From Apteryx mantelli (taxonomy: Eukaryota; Chordata; Aves; Apterygiformes; Apterygidae): a DNA stretch of 64,000 nucleotides. Positions 24,480 through 35,789 of this stretch are shown here, one piece after another; positions within the stretch are counted from its first letter, which is position 1; the number at the start of each line of letters is the position of its first letter. The notes under the pieces were generated by a model. It saw only the letters and a program-made list of their open reading frames with translations, did no database searches and had not been told where the DNA came from. Location of the stretch: positions 1-64,000 of the forward strand of contig NW_027118744.1 in NCBI RefSeq assembly GCF_036417845.1. Direction: 5' to 3'. The translations under genes and the position numbers were made by a program.

Positions 24480-25375
24480 TTGGACCTGATACACTGGAGG
24501 GCATGGCTGCTATTCAGAGGGACCTTGACAGGCTGGAGAAATGGGCTAACAGGAACCTCCTGAAATGAAGGAAAAGCAAATCCTATGGCTCGAATCTGGG
24601 TGGAATAACCCCATGCAACAGTGCAGGCTGTGTCCAACTATCTAGTAAGCAGGTCTGCAGAGAAAGATCTGGGGATTCTGAAAGACAAGAGCTTGAAAAC
24701 GAGTCTGCAGTGTGCCCTTGCAACAAATGAAGGCCAACCACATCTTGGGTGTATTAGTAAGAGTGCAGCCAGCAGGCCCGGAGGGAAGTGATCCTTACCC
24801 TCTCTTTAGTACTTGTGAGAATACCTCTAGAGCGTTGTGTCCAATTTTGGACTCCCCAGTACATGAGAAACACTGACATACTGGAGCAGGTCCAGTGGAG
24901 GCTATCAAGATGTTCAGGGGACTTGAGCACATGATGTACAGGGAGATGGTGAGGAAACTGGGCTTGTTCAGCCTTAGGAGGAGAAGGTTCATGGGACACC
25001 TTTTTGCTATCTACAACTACCTGATCAGAGGATACAGAGAAGACAAAGCCAGGCTCATCTCAGATCTGCACAGTGATAGTGCAAGAGGTAATGGACACAA
25101 GTTGGAACATGGGAAATTCTTATTAGATATATGTTTCTATTTAATTTGTTATTATTGTTATTATTATTTACCATGAGAGTGCTCAGATACTGGAAGAAGT
25201 TCCCCAGAAAGGTCATGGAATCTCCATCCTTGGAGGTGTTCAAGACTTAACCAGACAAATCCCCAACAATTTCATCTTATTAGACCTGCTTTGAGGAGGG
25301 TTTTAGACTAGATGACCTCTGGAGGTTTCTTCCAATTATTCTATGACTCTAAGATTACAAATGCTTTGAATCAAT
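24480..25375 (+). mobile_element. CR1 LINE 3' half
   Basis: Starts at the [11 protein letters not shown]-type block of the reverse transcriptase ('gctgctattcagagggaccttgacaggctgg'), continues through EHMMYREMVRKLGLFSLRR, and ends with the CR1 3' sequence 'gatgacctctggaggtttcttcc'. A (TTA)n tract near 25147-25170 interrupts the C-terminal part. Divergence suggests an old copy. Confidence 0.88.
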
Positions 25376-26336
25376 AACATCCTCTTCTACTATTTTGTGT
25401 GTAGAACACCAAAGCGTTAACACTGCTATAATGTAAGTTATGTGGTAGCTAAATGCTCAAAAAGAAGAAGGTGTTTATTTTCTCCAGCCTTAGATGTGAG
25501 ATTCATCCATCCAAAATCAGATTTCTATCGTATAGATATCTATACCAAAACTTGTATTGCCTTTGTGCAGGTAATAGAATTGGTCATATCTCAGGTATGA
25601 TTCGTCTCCTCAGGCAGGGACGGGCTTTAAAACCAGGTTCACCTATCTGCGTTTATGTTTCTACAGGATATATGTGCACATCCCTCCAAAGCTCCTGTTA
25701 CAGTAAATGGGAATCTATGGCTCAGTTTATTTGGCCACACATAGGAATCTTGTACCATCAGGGAGGCCCCCAGGTTTTCCGTCTGACCTCCAGTTTGTGC
25801 TCCACAAGCCAAGGGTCTCCCTTGTGTTGTACTTACCAGCCCCTGAAGATATTTTATGGCATCTCAGGTGTCACAAGAAAAGTGTGTCTAGGCAGGCAGC
25901 AAGTCCTCTTTCATTTGTAAAATGAACCTAAAACAACACCACCAGCTGTGGATGTCCGTATTGGAGATGTCTGAAGGTAAGGGAGATGGATCCTTTAGGA
26001 GTCACTCTCCTGACTCCTGCTGGAGCGAGGGTCTGCTCTTCTGAACCTAAATCATAAAAACCCTTCCTGCAGTAAGTGCAAAAGGAGAAACATCTTGAGG
26101 GCAATTCACACTCTTCCGTCACCCCCATCAAATACCTGTTTTAAAATGAGTCTTAAAAGAGGGCAGAAATTTTTCCTCTTTAGTTTTGATCTTCACTGAA
26201 CGAAACACACTACAGTGTGTTTCAAATACAGAATACATGTAAAACTACTCTCATTAATGCTTTTTACCTGGTTTTTAATCTGTTATTTATTTTTCTAGGT
26301 GCAATTCATGACAAAAAAATGAATGAGGACTTTAAA
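25376..26336. other. Unassigned sequence
   Basis: No recognisable repeat or conserved protein. Confidence 0.5.
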
Positions 26337-26690
26337 ACCAGGTCAGGAAAATGATTCTACTGGCATTTGGAAACCTTTATAAATGTCAATACCTCTCTTT
26401 CTAGCGTTCCTCATGATTTACACTGTGACCATGTCTGGGAACAGCCTCATTGTTGCGCTGTTTGTGGCTGATTTGCACTTTCATAACCCATGTACTTCTG
26501 CTTGGGAAATCTGTCAATGTTCCACTGTCATGCCCAAGACGCTGGCCAGTTTCCTGAGTGGAGAAGAAAAAAATCAATGTTTTTGGCTGTATTACTCAGA
26601 ATTATATTTTTTAGTTTTCTACCGGGTGCAAAACTTTATTGCCTGTTGGCAAGGTCTTTGTGGTTAGGATTAGCAAATAGGCAAAGGATT
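26337..26690 (+). pseudogene. Truncated olfactory receptor pseudogene
   Basis: Only helices 1-3 survive. Pieces in different frames are FLAFLMIYTVTMSGNSL (helix 1), FVADLHFHNP followed by a shifted LGNLSMFHCH (PMYFFLGNLS region), and VMPKTLASFLSGE with a hydrophobic helix 3. The first coding part (ATG at about 26351) meets a TAG before helix 1. Sequence stops resembling a receptor after about 26,690; the MAYDRYVAIC motif is absent. The helix 1-2 pattern (VAD-HLH-P) is that of class II receptors such as OR6/OR10/OR11; I cannot fix the family. Confidence 0.8.
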
Positions 26691-27653
26691 TTATTATGAA
26701 GCTTGCATGAGTGAACAATGCTGCTTCAACTAGTAACTGTGTCTTGGTCATGTGGTTCTTTAGATATCGACATAATGGTATCTGATTGACATAATGGTAT
26801 CTCCAATGCAAAAGTCAACTTTCTGTGCACCACCCCCTTACAAAATTGTAATTTTGTTGAGGGATGTTATAAAGGCGCTGCCTCCAGCAGGCTCTGGGAC
26901 CCAAGGATTCCTGTCTGGGCAATGGAGCCCAGCCTGGTGCACTGAGGGGAGGCCTCTCCATCCCAAGCACAGCTGCTGCTCTCCTGTTTGCAAATTCAAC
27001 CAGTAGTGAGGCTGAGTGTGTATCCCAGACCCAGACCCAGACCCAGACACACACACACACACACACACACCCCCCAGGTTAAGGGGAAATACAAACACTC
27101 TGTCCCCCTCCACCCGCAGCTATTGCCAAGGTACACGGGCACTATGACCTGTGATCCCTGCTCCAGCTGCTGACACTGAGACCCTCACTCCACTCACCCT
27201 GGCCCCCTCTGTAGCTGATATTTGAGTACACTGGCCCAACAACCCATGGTCCTGCTCCGGTGACTGATGCTAGGACCCTCTCTTCCCCAGTTACTGGCAC
27301 CACAGACACAGGAGCCATTATCACCTGAGGTCTGACTCCAGTTTCTGGGCCCAATCCACTCACCCTTGTCTCTCCACCTAGATCTTACAGCACTCACAAA
27401 CGGGATACGAAGACTCGAGCTATAAGAAAACACTTGAGTCCTGGTTAAGGTGGATTGGAAAGGCACCATTAAAACCACTGCAGAAGGTCAATATCTTGAA
27501 GGGTTAAGCAATCACAAAGTCAGTCTATCTCATGGACCATGGTGTACCTCCACAGGCTTGACTTGAGTGTTCAGTCAGCAGCTAAAGGCTGGTAACATCT
27601 TCCTGCCTGTACCTGTGGTTCCATGTTCTACTCAAATACTAAAGACTGTGGTT
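26691..27653. other. Repetitive-looking non-coding sequence
   Basis: Contains (CCCAGA)n(CA)n at 27024-27070. From about 27,140 to 27,400 three loosely similar units of ~80-100 bp each include 'ctgctcc', 'ctgatgctaggaccctc' and 'ccactcaccctgg' variants. It may be an LTR or minisatellite but I cannot assign it. Confidence 0.4.
27024..27070 (+). repeat. (CCCAGA)n(CA)n microsatellite
   Basis: Four CCAGAC-type units followed by about twelve CA units. Confidence 0.95.
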
Positions 27654-28290
27654 TGGGGATCACTCAGCTGGCTGGTTTGATCTCAGATGTGCAGGCTCGT
27701 AGGCTGCATAGAATTACCCACTCCCAATATAGCATTAATTGATCTGTAGAGCTAAAGGAAGGTATTGATAAAGATTTTGAGAGACTGTGGGTGGCAGCTG
27801 AGTGTAGCAAACATGAGAGACCATCAGTTTTGGATAAAACAGTGATCAAAGTGATCCCAGTCACACGTGAAGAGGACGAGGTGGTCTTAGAATGGGAGAT
27901 CCCTCTCCAAAAGTTATCTTTCCAAGTCTACAGAATTGGAGGAAGGAGGAATTTGTGAAATGGTCCAAGCTACATTGCCAAGGTTGTGGTATTTCAAACT
28001 TTGGAAATGACACTATCAGTAATGCTGGGCAGGAAAGTTATAGAGACATTCCCCGTAGAAAGCTTGTAACTGTGTTACAACCATGAGCCAATGTAAATGC
28101 TACCAGGGAATTCCTGGCTAGAGAAAGAGGGGAGACCCTAAAAAAGATCGGCAGGCATTGTTTGGTGGAGAGCAAAGCTTGCTCCCATATTGTCGGTTAT
28201 TGCCCTGCTGTACAGAACACCCATATTAAGAGGCACAATGTATTATGTGAGTTATTGGCAAATGAAGTTGCCTACGCAAAGGCGTCTAGT
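27654..28290 (+). pseudogene. R2-type LINE relic, C-terminal domain
   Basis: R2 elements are LINEs that insert into 28S rRNA genes with one protein carrying reverse transcriptase and a C-terminal endonuclease. This segment translates into the part between them: TQLAGLISDVQARRLHRI, then NWRKEEFVKWSKLHCQGCGI, then SNFGNDTISN, then (after a TGA at about 28084) ANVNATREFLARERG and HCLVESKACSHIVGYC followed by IKRHNVLCELLA. The last pair corresponds to the Cys-Cys-His-Cys knuckle; the first Cys is replaced by Gly here. A frame change lies near 27,885. The PD-(D/E)xK endonuclease is not visible, so the element is truncated. The assignment rests on remembered vertebrate R2 proteins. Confidence 0.82.
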
Positions 28291-28868
28291 ACCATCTTAG
28301 AGGCCCTAGGATATCTGACACCCATACAGGACTGGTAGATCTGGCATAGGGCCTATGGGAGACCTATGCCTTTCTGGAGCATCAGAGAGACACCAGCTGA
28401 GATACCCATACTATTTCAAGTGGCATGACATACATGTCTGTATGTGGCCAACTGAATCCCACTGAAACAACTGAATCCCTCCTTGTCCATCGGCTTTAGG
28501 ATAAGGTGAATCATGCCCTGACTTCTCTTGACAGCTCTGACTGGAGGTGGGATTCAGCTGCCTTAAAAAAAAAAAAAAAAAAAAAAAAAGAGAGAGAGAA
28601 GAAGAATCAAGTGACATTTGAGGGTAAATCACTCTAATAAGGTGTTTTTATTGAAGTATCACTCTCTGGAGACACTTCTCTTTTCCACTTGGATGAATGA
28701 GAGTGTCTGTTCCATGAACACTGATATTGCCCAAGATAGGAGACATAAGGCCATATCCAGTATGCAGGGTTTTTCTGAAGGGACCCAGGCAGTTGGCAGT
28801 GAAAAGCAGATTTCTGCACAACACAGTCTTGAGCCAAAAGCTCCTCTGATTGCATTGTCCATTGCCTA
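28291..28868. other. Sequence 3' of the R2 relic, with a poly(A) tract
   Basis: No coding similarity after 28,290. A run of about 25 A followed by GA units sits at 28565-28605; it could be a retrotransposon tail or an independent simple repeat. Confidence 0.4.
28565..28605 (+). repeat. (A)n(GA)n simple repeat
   Basis: About 25 consecutive A followed by GA and GAA units. Confidence 0.95.
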
Positions 28869-29837
28869 CTACCCCACACAAGCTGCAAGGCAGAACATTT
28901 TCTGTGCTAGTAACTCTCTGGAGAAAAGTCTTCTCTTTAGGGCGTGTTTCACCTCCACATTCCTCAGGGTGTAGATCAAAGGATTGAGGACTGGCGTGAC
29001 AACATTATACATAAGCGTGGCTATCATTGTCCAGCTGGGTGAATTCCCTGAGGAAGGTGGCACATAGTTAAAAATAACAGGGACATAGAGTAAAGCCACT
29101 ACTGTGAGATGGGAGATGCAAGTGGAGAAGGCTTTCCTCCTTCCCTCCTTGGACTGGACTTTCAGTCGGAGGAAGGAAAAAATGTATAGGTAAGAAAAGA
29201 GTGTGAAGACAAAGGGGCCTGTTGCAATACTCCCTGTGATGATGTTGAGAAGGCTCAGGTTGAGCTGGCTGTTATTGCAGGCCAGTCTCACCAGGGGCTT
29301 AATTTCGCAGAAGAAGTGGTGGATGTGGTTGGGGCCACAGAAATGGAGCCGGGAGGTCATGACTGCGTGCATCAGAGCATGAAGGAAGCCAATAGTCCAA
29401 GCAGCTGCAGCCAGCAGCAGGCAGGCCCGTGGCCTCATGATCAGGGTGTAGCGCAGGGGGTTGCAGATGGCCACAAAGCGGTCATAGGCCATGACAGCCA
29501 GAAGTAAAGCTTCACTGCTTCCCACGAAGTAGAAAAAGTGGAGCTGGCTTAGGCAGCCAGTGTAAGAAATGCCCTGGTGCCCCGAGAGGAACCCAGCCAG
29601 CATCTTGGGCACGGTAACTGTGGAGAAGAAAATATCTAGGCAGGAGAGGTTGCAGAGGAAAAAGTACATGGGGGTGTGTAGCCGGGGTTCACATGCCACT
29701 ACAATCATGATTGCCATATTCCCCAGCAGGGTAGACACGTAGAGCAGTAAGAAGAGCATGAACAGGAATTTCTGCAGCCCTTGAACATTGCTCAGGCCAA
29801 GGAGGATGAACTTCCTCACCTCTGTCTGGTTATCCAT
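28869..29837 (-). CDS. Olfactory receptor, OR12D-like, intact
   Basis: Encodes a 322-residue class II olfactory receptor with an intact frame. Marks seen: glycosylation site NQT (3-5), LLGN in helix 1 (37-40), PMYFFLCNLS (56-65), Cys at 95, MAYDRFVAIC (116-125), FCGPN...FFCEIKP...LAC in extracellular loop 2, KAFSTCISHL (235-244) and PVLNPLIYTLRN (282-293). The helix 2-4 text (EPRLHTPMYFF, GSSEALLLAVMAYDRF, LLAAAAW) is very close to mammalian OR12D, which lies by the MHC. The C-terminal tail is about 15 residues longer than in typical OR12D and ends in a Cys-rich stretch, so the original stop was probably lost. The ligand is unknown. Start chosen because it places the NxT site and helix 1 at standard distances. 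Confidence 0.93.
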   Translation of the reverse strand: MDNQTEVRKFILLGLSNVQGLQKFLFMLFLLLYVSTLLGNMAIMIVVACEPRLHTPMYFFLCNLSCLDIFFSTVTVPKMLAGFLSGHQGISYTGCLSQLHFFYFVGSSEALLLAVMAYDRFVAICNPLRYTLIMRPRACLLLAAAAWTIGFLHALMHAVMTSRLHFCGPNHIHHFFCEIKPLVRLACNNSQLNLSLLNIITGSIATGPFVFTLFSYLYIFSFLRLKVQSKEGRRKAFSTCISHLTVVALLYVPVIFNYVPPSSGNSPSWTMIATLMYNVVTPVLNPLIYTLRNVEVKHALKRRLFSRELLAQKMFCLAACVG

Positions 29838-31389
29838 CCCTGCAGGGAAAGAGATAATAACTTAGCAGTAACTTCCTATCTTTCTGTTCTGAGCTGCTAT
29901 ATCCATTTCCCAGAGTCCTCTTCCATAAGCTGCATCATCAGCTGATGCTGCCTCATAAATGGAAAAGATCAGATATTGAGTCTGGAAAGGGGCACACAAG
30001 AATTCCTTGATTTCCCACCCCAGCTGTTTCAACAAATACTGGAACTGTTGTAACCTATATGGTCAATACTGATGCTGGAACTGCCACCTGCGTACCAGCT
30101 CACTGAAAGGAATGGCATGTTTGAGAATAGCAAGCAAAGAAAATTATGAGGAAGAAAGACAAGCAGGCAGGCAGGCAGGCAGGCAGGCAGGAAAGGAAGA
30201 ATGAAGGTTGGTTACCTAATGTTTACATGAAGATTACTCTGAAATCCTGCAGGTTTTCCTTCTCTAAGTCAAAGAAGGGTCCTGTAATATGTTTTCTTCA
30301 TTCCAGTTCCTAGCTGAATAAACTGTATCTCTCCCGAAGCTGAAAGAACTACAGTAGTATAGCTGATCACATATATTACACTGCTTTCAAAGAGGATTAA
30401 TTCTGGCTGTTCAGTGGAGTCAGAAAGCCTTTATACAGTACTCTCTGCCACTGAAACAATCACATTTATTTCCAGCAAAGGAAAATTTCTGTCTCTCTGA
30501 TAACTCCTCTTGGGATCAAGCCTCTGAATCTTATGGGACTTCAGTTCTGAAAACATCAAGGCATAGTGTTTTAGGGACACAGAAATCTAATGATGTTGTG
30601 GGGAGTTGAACTGATCACTGATAAAACAACAGTTAGTTTTCCTCTTCTTCTAGCCACATCCTGTTAATATTGGTAATGATTATTTGTACAGCAAGCTCTC
30701 ATAAGCAGGAGGAAGGTGTAGAATCAAAAAAAAAAAAAAAGAAGAAAAATGAAATATGCGAGGTTATAACACCTAATTCTCAGAAAGAGTAACAGTTTTA
30801 ATGGGGAATTTTCCAACAAGTTTGTTACATCTTTTTGAAATTCCCAAGTATAATAAGTTGAATAGGTATCATGGCTTCATTGGACCTGATACAACTACAC
30901 AGTTGACCTCTGTCTCTGACTTAACATCTTTTGCTCCCTTTATAGTCCTTATTTTATTTTATTTTATTTTTAACTTCTAAAGTTGGAGATAACAAACTAT
31001 GATGATTTTTTTTTAAGACCTCAAATACCTAAAATAGCACCCGATAATGCAATAGTAGACACACACATTCAGGGAGCGTTTTCGGAATATGTATGTTTCA
31101 GAGATGAAGCTGATATAAGATCTCATACCCATGACTCAGTCCACTACCTGAACACTTGTACTGGAACCATTGTTCTTAGTGCTGTTCTGTGCACAGGATA
31201 GCTAAGATGATTAAGGCTGCAAAAAAGTTTTAGGATTACTCTGGTGATATCTAAGCATTTCTCTGTAGTTTCTCATTCAGAACTTTAGCATACAACCTCT
31301 GATAACATACATGAGACCATTTATGTGTGAATATTTTAGTTATAAGACAGGCGCTTGTTGCTAGTCTGTAGTATGAATGGATATGATAC
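29838..31389. other. Upstream region of the OR12D-like gene
   Basis: AT-rich; holds a (GGCA)n microsatellite at 30163-30191, an A run near 30727 and ATTTT repeats near 30950. No promoter or non-coding exon can be fixed by eye. Confidence 0.5.
30163..30191 (+). repeat. (GGCA)n microsatellite
   Basis: About seven GCAG units. Confidence 0.95.
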
Positions 31390-31756
31390 ACATGAAGGCA
31401 AACGGGAATTTATTAGGATCATTCAGAAACTCAAATCAGCTCTAGAAGCAGGAATCTAGTGTTGTTTCAGATGTCCTAGCACCTGAGTGCAATTCAGCTT
31501 GACAACCATCAATACCCTCAGGATGCCAAAGGTGTTTACAGCCCCTGACTCCTACTGCACATAAGTGCCTGTAAGCAAGCATCTTCATGTGGTGAAGTTT
31601 TTCCATTCTCACAATGGCACAGGGCAACAAAACCTCAGTGCCTGGAATACCATCCTGCCAGTCACCTGCGAATGCTCCCATGGACATCAGTGTTGTTACA
31701 TTAATATGGGCATCCATATCCACTGAGACTGTATTAAGGCTTCCTGGATACCACAA
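31390..31756. other. Unassigned sequence left of an LTR-like segment
   Basis: A 121-codon minus-strand frame (31442-31807) runs across it but has no domain I know and crosses the LTR border. Confidence 0.4.
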
Positions 31757-32139
31757 TGTGACCGCAAGGTGGTCAAGAGAGGGTCGGATACCGGCGGAGA
31801 GAGACACTCAAGGTTCATAAGGGGTTAGACAGGGTAGGTTTAACAAAGGACTTACACTACAAGCTGCATGGGGAGCCCCGGGAACTGCGAGGAGGGGTTG
31901 CCAATGGGAGGCTGCTGGAGGCACGGGTCAGACACATGGGTCAGACGTCCAGGCAGCACTCGACTCGTTGTTCGTAAGGGCCCCTTAAATCTACTAGAAC
32001 TATTTCCTTATCTCAGCCATGCTAACCTTGAATAGCTACTGCCCAGGAAGCAGCTAGACGTTGTTGACAAAATGGAATATGCGTGCCTGGCCCTGATGGG
32101 AATTTGGTCAGTGTGTAGTTTCACACACTGGGTCTGCTA
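31757..32139 (-). mobile_element. Probable solo LTR of an endogenous retrovirus
   Basis: On the minus strand the last ~80 bases read like retroviral R-U5 (CCTTATGAACC, TGTCTCTCTCCGCCGG, TCCGACCCTCTC) and end TTGCGGTCACA, giving the plus-strand start TGTGACCGC. The right edge near 32,139 is uncertain: flanks CCACAA (left) and CCACGC (right) could be a decayed 6-bp duplication. No coding capacity. Confidence 0.5.
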
Positions 32140-32884
32140 CCACGCACTCTGCCAGTCACTGACTCCTCGCCACATCTTCCGCAGGTGTTCTCACTACACA
32201 CAAGAATCCTCCCCATGACTTTATGTCCTTTCTTGTTCTTAGAGAAGAGAGAGAGAGAAAGAGAGAGAGGAGAAAAGAGAGAGACAGAGTGAGTGATTAA
32301 AGGAGTAGCATCAGACAGAAAAGTCACTAGTAGATTTACAGATGAACCATGTCAATGAAGAAGCAGTTGTTGTGTTGCGTAGCTAGGGGCTGGGAAGGGA
32401 GCCGAAGTAAGAGGGAGAATTATGAGAGAGACCAAACATTGGTAAGGAAAGCTGAAGCAGTTTGGTTTCTGAGAACAGACAGGGCTGGCCCAGCCTAGGA
32501 AGCAGGGAGGTGGTGTGAGAGGAATGAGGGAGGAAGGTTAGCAGAAGGGACCCCCACAAAGCAGGACACATCCAGACATGTTTGCTCCAGCCCAAGAAAA
32601 AGCCCTACACCTCCTTCTTCATGCAGAGCAGCGGCTAGCCATCCTTCTAGGCTTGTGTATATAGAGACCCAGGTCCAGCTACAGGGACGTCAGTGATGAC
32701 TTCTGTGCCATCAGGTATTGCCTCCCTGTGGATGCCTCTTGGGACTCTAGGGTCTTGCAGCAAAAGGATCCACTACTGCTGTCCTCAAGGTGCAAATCCG
32801 TACTGTGCTTAACATCCCAACCATTGTCCCCTTCCAGAGCATGGCTGCATTTACCAGTGGCCTCAGCCAAGCCAGCCTTTCCAG
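32140..32884. other. Unassigned sequence with a (GA)n tract
   Basis: Purine-rich tract at 32241-32286. No gene seen. Confidence 0.5.
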
Positions 32885-33800
32885 GAACTTAGAGCACTTT
32901 GCTGAAGCACTCACAGAGAACATCAGTGATGGTCTTGGAAACCTCTGTGGATGAAGCCTTCACAACCTCTCTGAGAAACTTGTTCCAGTACCTGACTGTT
33001 CTCACGTTGAAAAAGTTTCTCCTTATATCCAGTTGGAACCTCTCTGGTTTCAACTTATGATCATTGTCTGTCATCCTCCCACCACACATCACTGTGGAAA
33101 GCCTGGCTCTGTTCTTCTCATGACATTCCTGAAAGCAATGGATGACCGTTATTAGTTCCCCCCACACACACTCAAGCTGCCCATTCTCCAGGATGAACAA
33201 GCCTAGTTGCCTCAGCCTCTGCCCATGGGACAAGTATTGCAGCTCCCTGGCCATCTTAGTGCCCCTCTGCTGAATTTGCTCCAGCTGATCAATGCCTTTC
33301 TTGTATCAGGGGGTCAAAACCGGGCACAGCATCCTTCATGTGGTCTAACAAGTGCTGAATAAAGGGAAATAATCACTTTCCTTAATCTGCTGGCTATGCC
33401 CCTCTTCATACAGCCCAGCATGCTGTTGGCCTTCTTCACTTCCTGGCACACTGCTGGCTCTCGTTAAGCTTGCTGTCCACTAGGATCTCCAGGTCCTTCC
33501 TCAAAGAGCTGCTGCCCAGTCAGTAAGTCCCCAGCCTGTGCCATTGCAAGGGGTGCTGCCTTTCCAGGCACAGGACTTTGTGTTTGTCTTTGTTGCATTT
33601 CATAAGGTTCCTGTTGGCCCATTCCTCTAGCCTCTCTTGGTCCTTCAAAATGGCAGCTCTGCCCTTAAGCGTATTGACTGGCTGCCCTTGAGAAGAGTGC
33701 ATTCCATGACCTCCTCCAGATCACTGATAAAGATGTAAAGGAGGACAGGTCCCCGGATAACCCCCTGCAATACTCCACTCATTCCCTGCGTGGAATAGGT
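32885..33800 (-). mobile_element. CR1 LINE 3' half, minus strand, old copy
   Basis: Minus-strand translation gives CNKDKHKVLCLERQ, then an ELQYLSHGQRLRQLGLFILE block and FNVRTVRYWNKFLREVV, the normal order of the end of CR1 ORF2. The extreme 3' tail is absent. Divergence is clearly higher than in the CR1 at 51849-52806. Confidence 0.87.
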
Positions 33801-34019
33801 CTGGATTGTCACAGAGGAAAGAGGGTGTATTCATGTGTGTGCATGTGTCTTCTCACTGCATGGATGTGGTGGGGTTGAAGCAGAGAAGAGAGTTGTGTGC
33901 AACAGGGATGTGGGGGCCTCAGGGAGAGGGATGTGTCTTGATGGATACAGCAGGGAAGGGGTGGACCACAGCACATCTTGCCCCTGGATTGGGTTTCCCT
34001 CCACCCTCCCGGTGCCTGA

Positions 34020-34036
34020 CTTTCACTTTCATTTTC
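34020..34036 (-). promoter_or_regulatory. Interferon-stimulated response element (IRF site)
   Basis: The minus strand reads GAAAATGAAAGTGAAAG, three perfect GAAANN units, the binding pattern of interferon regulatory factors; such sites work in either orientation. It lies just upstream of a likely non-coding first exon ending at a GTGAGT donor (34154) and about 1 kb before GBP coding sequence. GBP genes are typically interferon-induced through such elements. Confidence 0.7.
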
Positions 34037-34059
34037 TATCTGAGCCTTGTCTCCCAGAG

Positions 34060-34153
34060 TAGGAGGAGAGAGGCTGGCCAAGGACACAACAGGATAGAAG
34101 GCGGGACAGGACCCAGGGCAGAGCAAAGCTGCTGCAGCCCAGAGAAGGCGAAG
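34060..34153 (+). other. Probable non-coding first exon of the GBP-like gene
   Basis: The segment follows the IRF site and ends in GAAG|GTGAGT, a strong splice donor. GBP genes usually have a non-coding first exon. The 5' end is a guess; no TATA box is obvious. Confidence 0.45.
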
Positions 34154-34999
34154 GTGAGTCCCTTTCCCCAGTTCCTCCCCTCCATCCCCCTATGCAAGCA
34201 GTTAGGGGCACTCAAGCTGGGGAATGACTTTTTTTCATCCCAGCAAGCTGCAGGTGGGGATAGAAACAAGTCCAAAGTTGCTGCTCTGGGTTTGCCCTGA
34301 GATGGAGCAAGGGGAAGAGATGGCTGGGACCCTGTGCTCAACACCCCTAGTCTTTTGCATTCAAACCCCTTATCCTAAGTGCTCAGCCCCTGAGTTTGGA
34401 CACCCTTACCCCGTAAGCCATTTGTTTGTGGATTTCCAGCTCAGCTCTCAACTAGATAAGTTCCCCTAAGCTTCAACCATGTGTCCTAACCTATCCTTTG
34501 CTCCCTGCTGGTGTGTCTGTGCTGGGAGCCTCTCTCCCATCATTCCTCTTGTCCTAGGTCCCTGCCTGCAGCCATTGCTCTGTTCCACACCCTTGTTGGC
34601 ACCCTTGTTTAGCCACTCAGCAAACTAGCAAAGTTCAAATCTCTGTTTGTGGCATAGTGCAGAGTGCTGTCACCATCACCTAAATGAATGTAACAGAAAT
34701 GGGCCTTTAAGCCCTGGGCTTTTAGAAGCTGAGCTGAGCATTTCTGTCATGAGACAAATGGGAAGGAGCTCTGCACCTCTGCTCAGTGTCAGCATTGCCT
34801 CCATGGCAGCATTTGCAAGAGGGTGCAAGAGGAGGAGGTAGGTCAGAAGGAAGCCGGTGCAAAGAATGTTTTGCTTGGAAAAATGAGGTAGGATGAAAAT
34901 GAGTGTTCCTGTTTGGACTGTGGGGTATACCCACCCTGTTAACCAGCCTGTCTCACTGTCCCCTCTGCCGACTGTGTTTGTCATGAGCAAAGGCATCTG

Positions 35000-35416
35000 G
35001 AATCTGCATGGCAGTGCCCATTTGCCTGATTGAGACCACACAGAGGCAGGGACTGGTGCTGCAGCAGAAGACCCTGCAAGTGCTGTCAGAATTCATGCAG
35101 CCTGTGGTGGTAGTGGCCATCACAGGGCTGTACCGCACTGGAAAGTCCCACCTCATGAACAGGCTGGCTCGTGAGAGGATGGGTGAGAGAGGTGGCAAAC
35201 CGCACAGGTCCCAGCTCTGGATAGCCAGGGTGCCTGGGTTTTCTTGCTCTCTGTCTAACACTGTTGAGCCCCTTGCATCCTCTCCACAGGTTTCTCCCTG
35301 GGCTTCACCATGCAGTCTCACACCAAAGTATCTGGATGTGGTGTGTGCCTCATCCCTGCCGGCCTGGACACACTCTGGTGCTACTGGACACTGAAGGGTG
35401 GGGTGATGTGGAGAAG
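35000..35416 (+). pseudogene. Guanylate-binding protein (GBP) remnant, two coding exons
   Basis: GBPs are interferon-induced dynamin-like GTPases that act against intracellular pathogens. The first coding exon starts at ATG 35008, contains PICLIETTQ, LSEFMQPVVVVAI and the G1 P-loop GLYRTGKSHLMN, and ends at 35182 in phase 1 before GTGAGA. The next exon starts at 35290 after [21 protein letters not shown], then, one frame over, [18 protein letters not shown] (G3 switch) and GDVEK, ending at 35416 before GTGGGG. This exon is 127 bp where the family exon is 128 bp, so one base is missing near 35,327. Splice sites and residues are otherwise well kept. No further GBP exon (rest of the G domain, helical domain, CaaX end) is visible; CR1 sequence follows from 35,790. 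A gene with a sequencing or assembly error is possible, but the absence of later exons favours a pseudogene. Confidence 0.85.
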
Positions 35417-35789
35417 GTGGGGGAGAAGCAGAAACTTCCTTTTGTGGCTACAGAGCACTTTGTGGAAGCTCTCAAGGGCCCAGCCATGTGGCAGGACTCA
35501 AGGTGTTCTCATTGCCTGCACTGGTGTGCCAGGAAGAGACAGAGGCTGTGGGGAAGGAGACTAGTGTAGCGCTAACTGGGTAAAGTCTTCTGGCTGATGG
35601 AGTTCCTCTTGGCATCCTTCACCTCTGCCTTTGACTGTCAGAGCCCTCATTCTATGTGGTATCCTGGTTGTCTGCAGGCTACTGGAGCCAGTCTGTGGCT
35701 GGGCCCATGCTGGTTGGTGGGACATCTTTTCTTCCCAGGCACTCTCCCTCTCATCCTGGTTCTTTGATTACTGAGCAGCCATTAGCCTG
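35417..35789. other. Sequence after the last recognisable GBP exon
   Basis: Expected position of the third coding exon, but I find none of its conserved text. Confidence 0.45.

Noticed and set aside
28565-28605. Poly(A) as the tail of the R2 fragment
   Set aside because: About 275 bases separate the last R2 similarity from the A run and no R2 3' UTR could be recognised, so the link is unproven.
31442-31807. 121-codon minus-strand frame
   Set aside because: It crosses an LTR border and has no recognisable domain.
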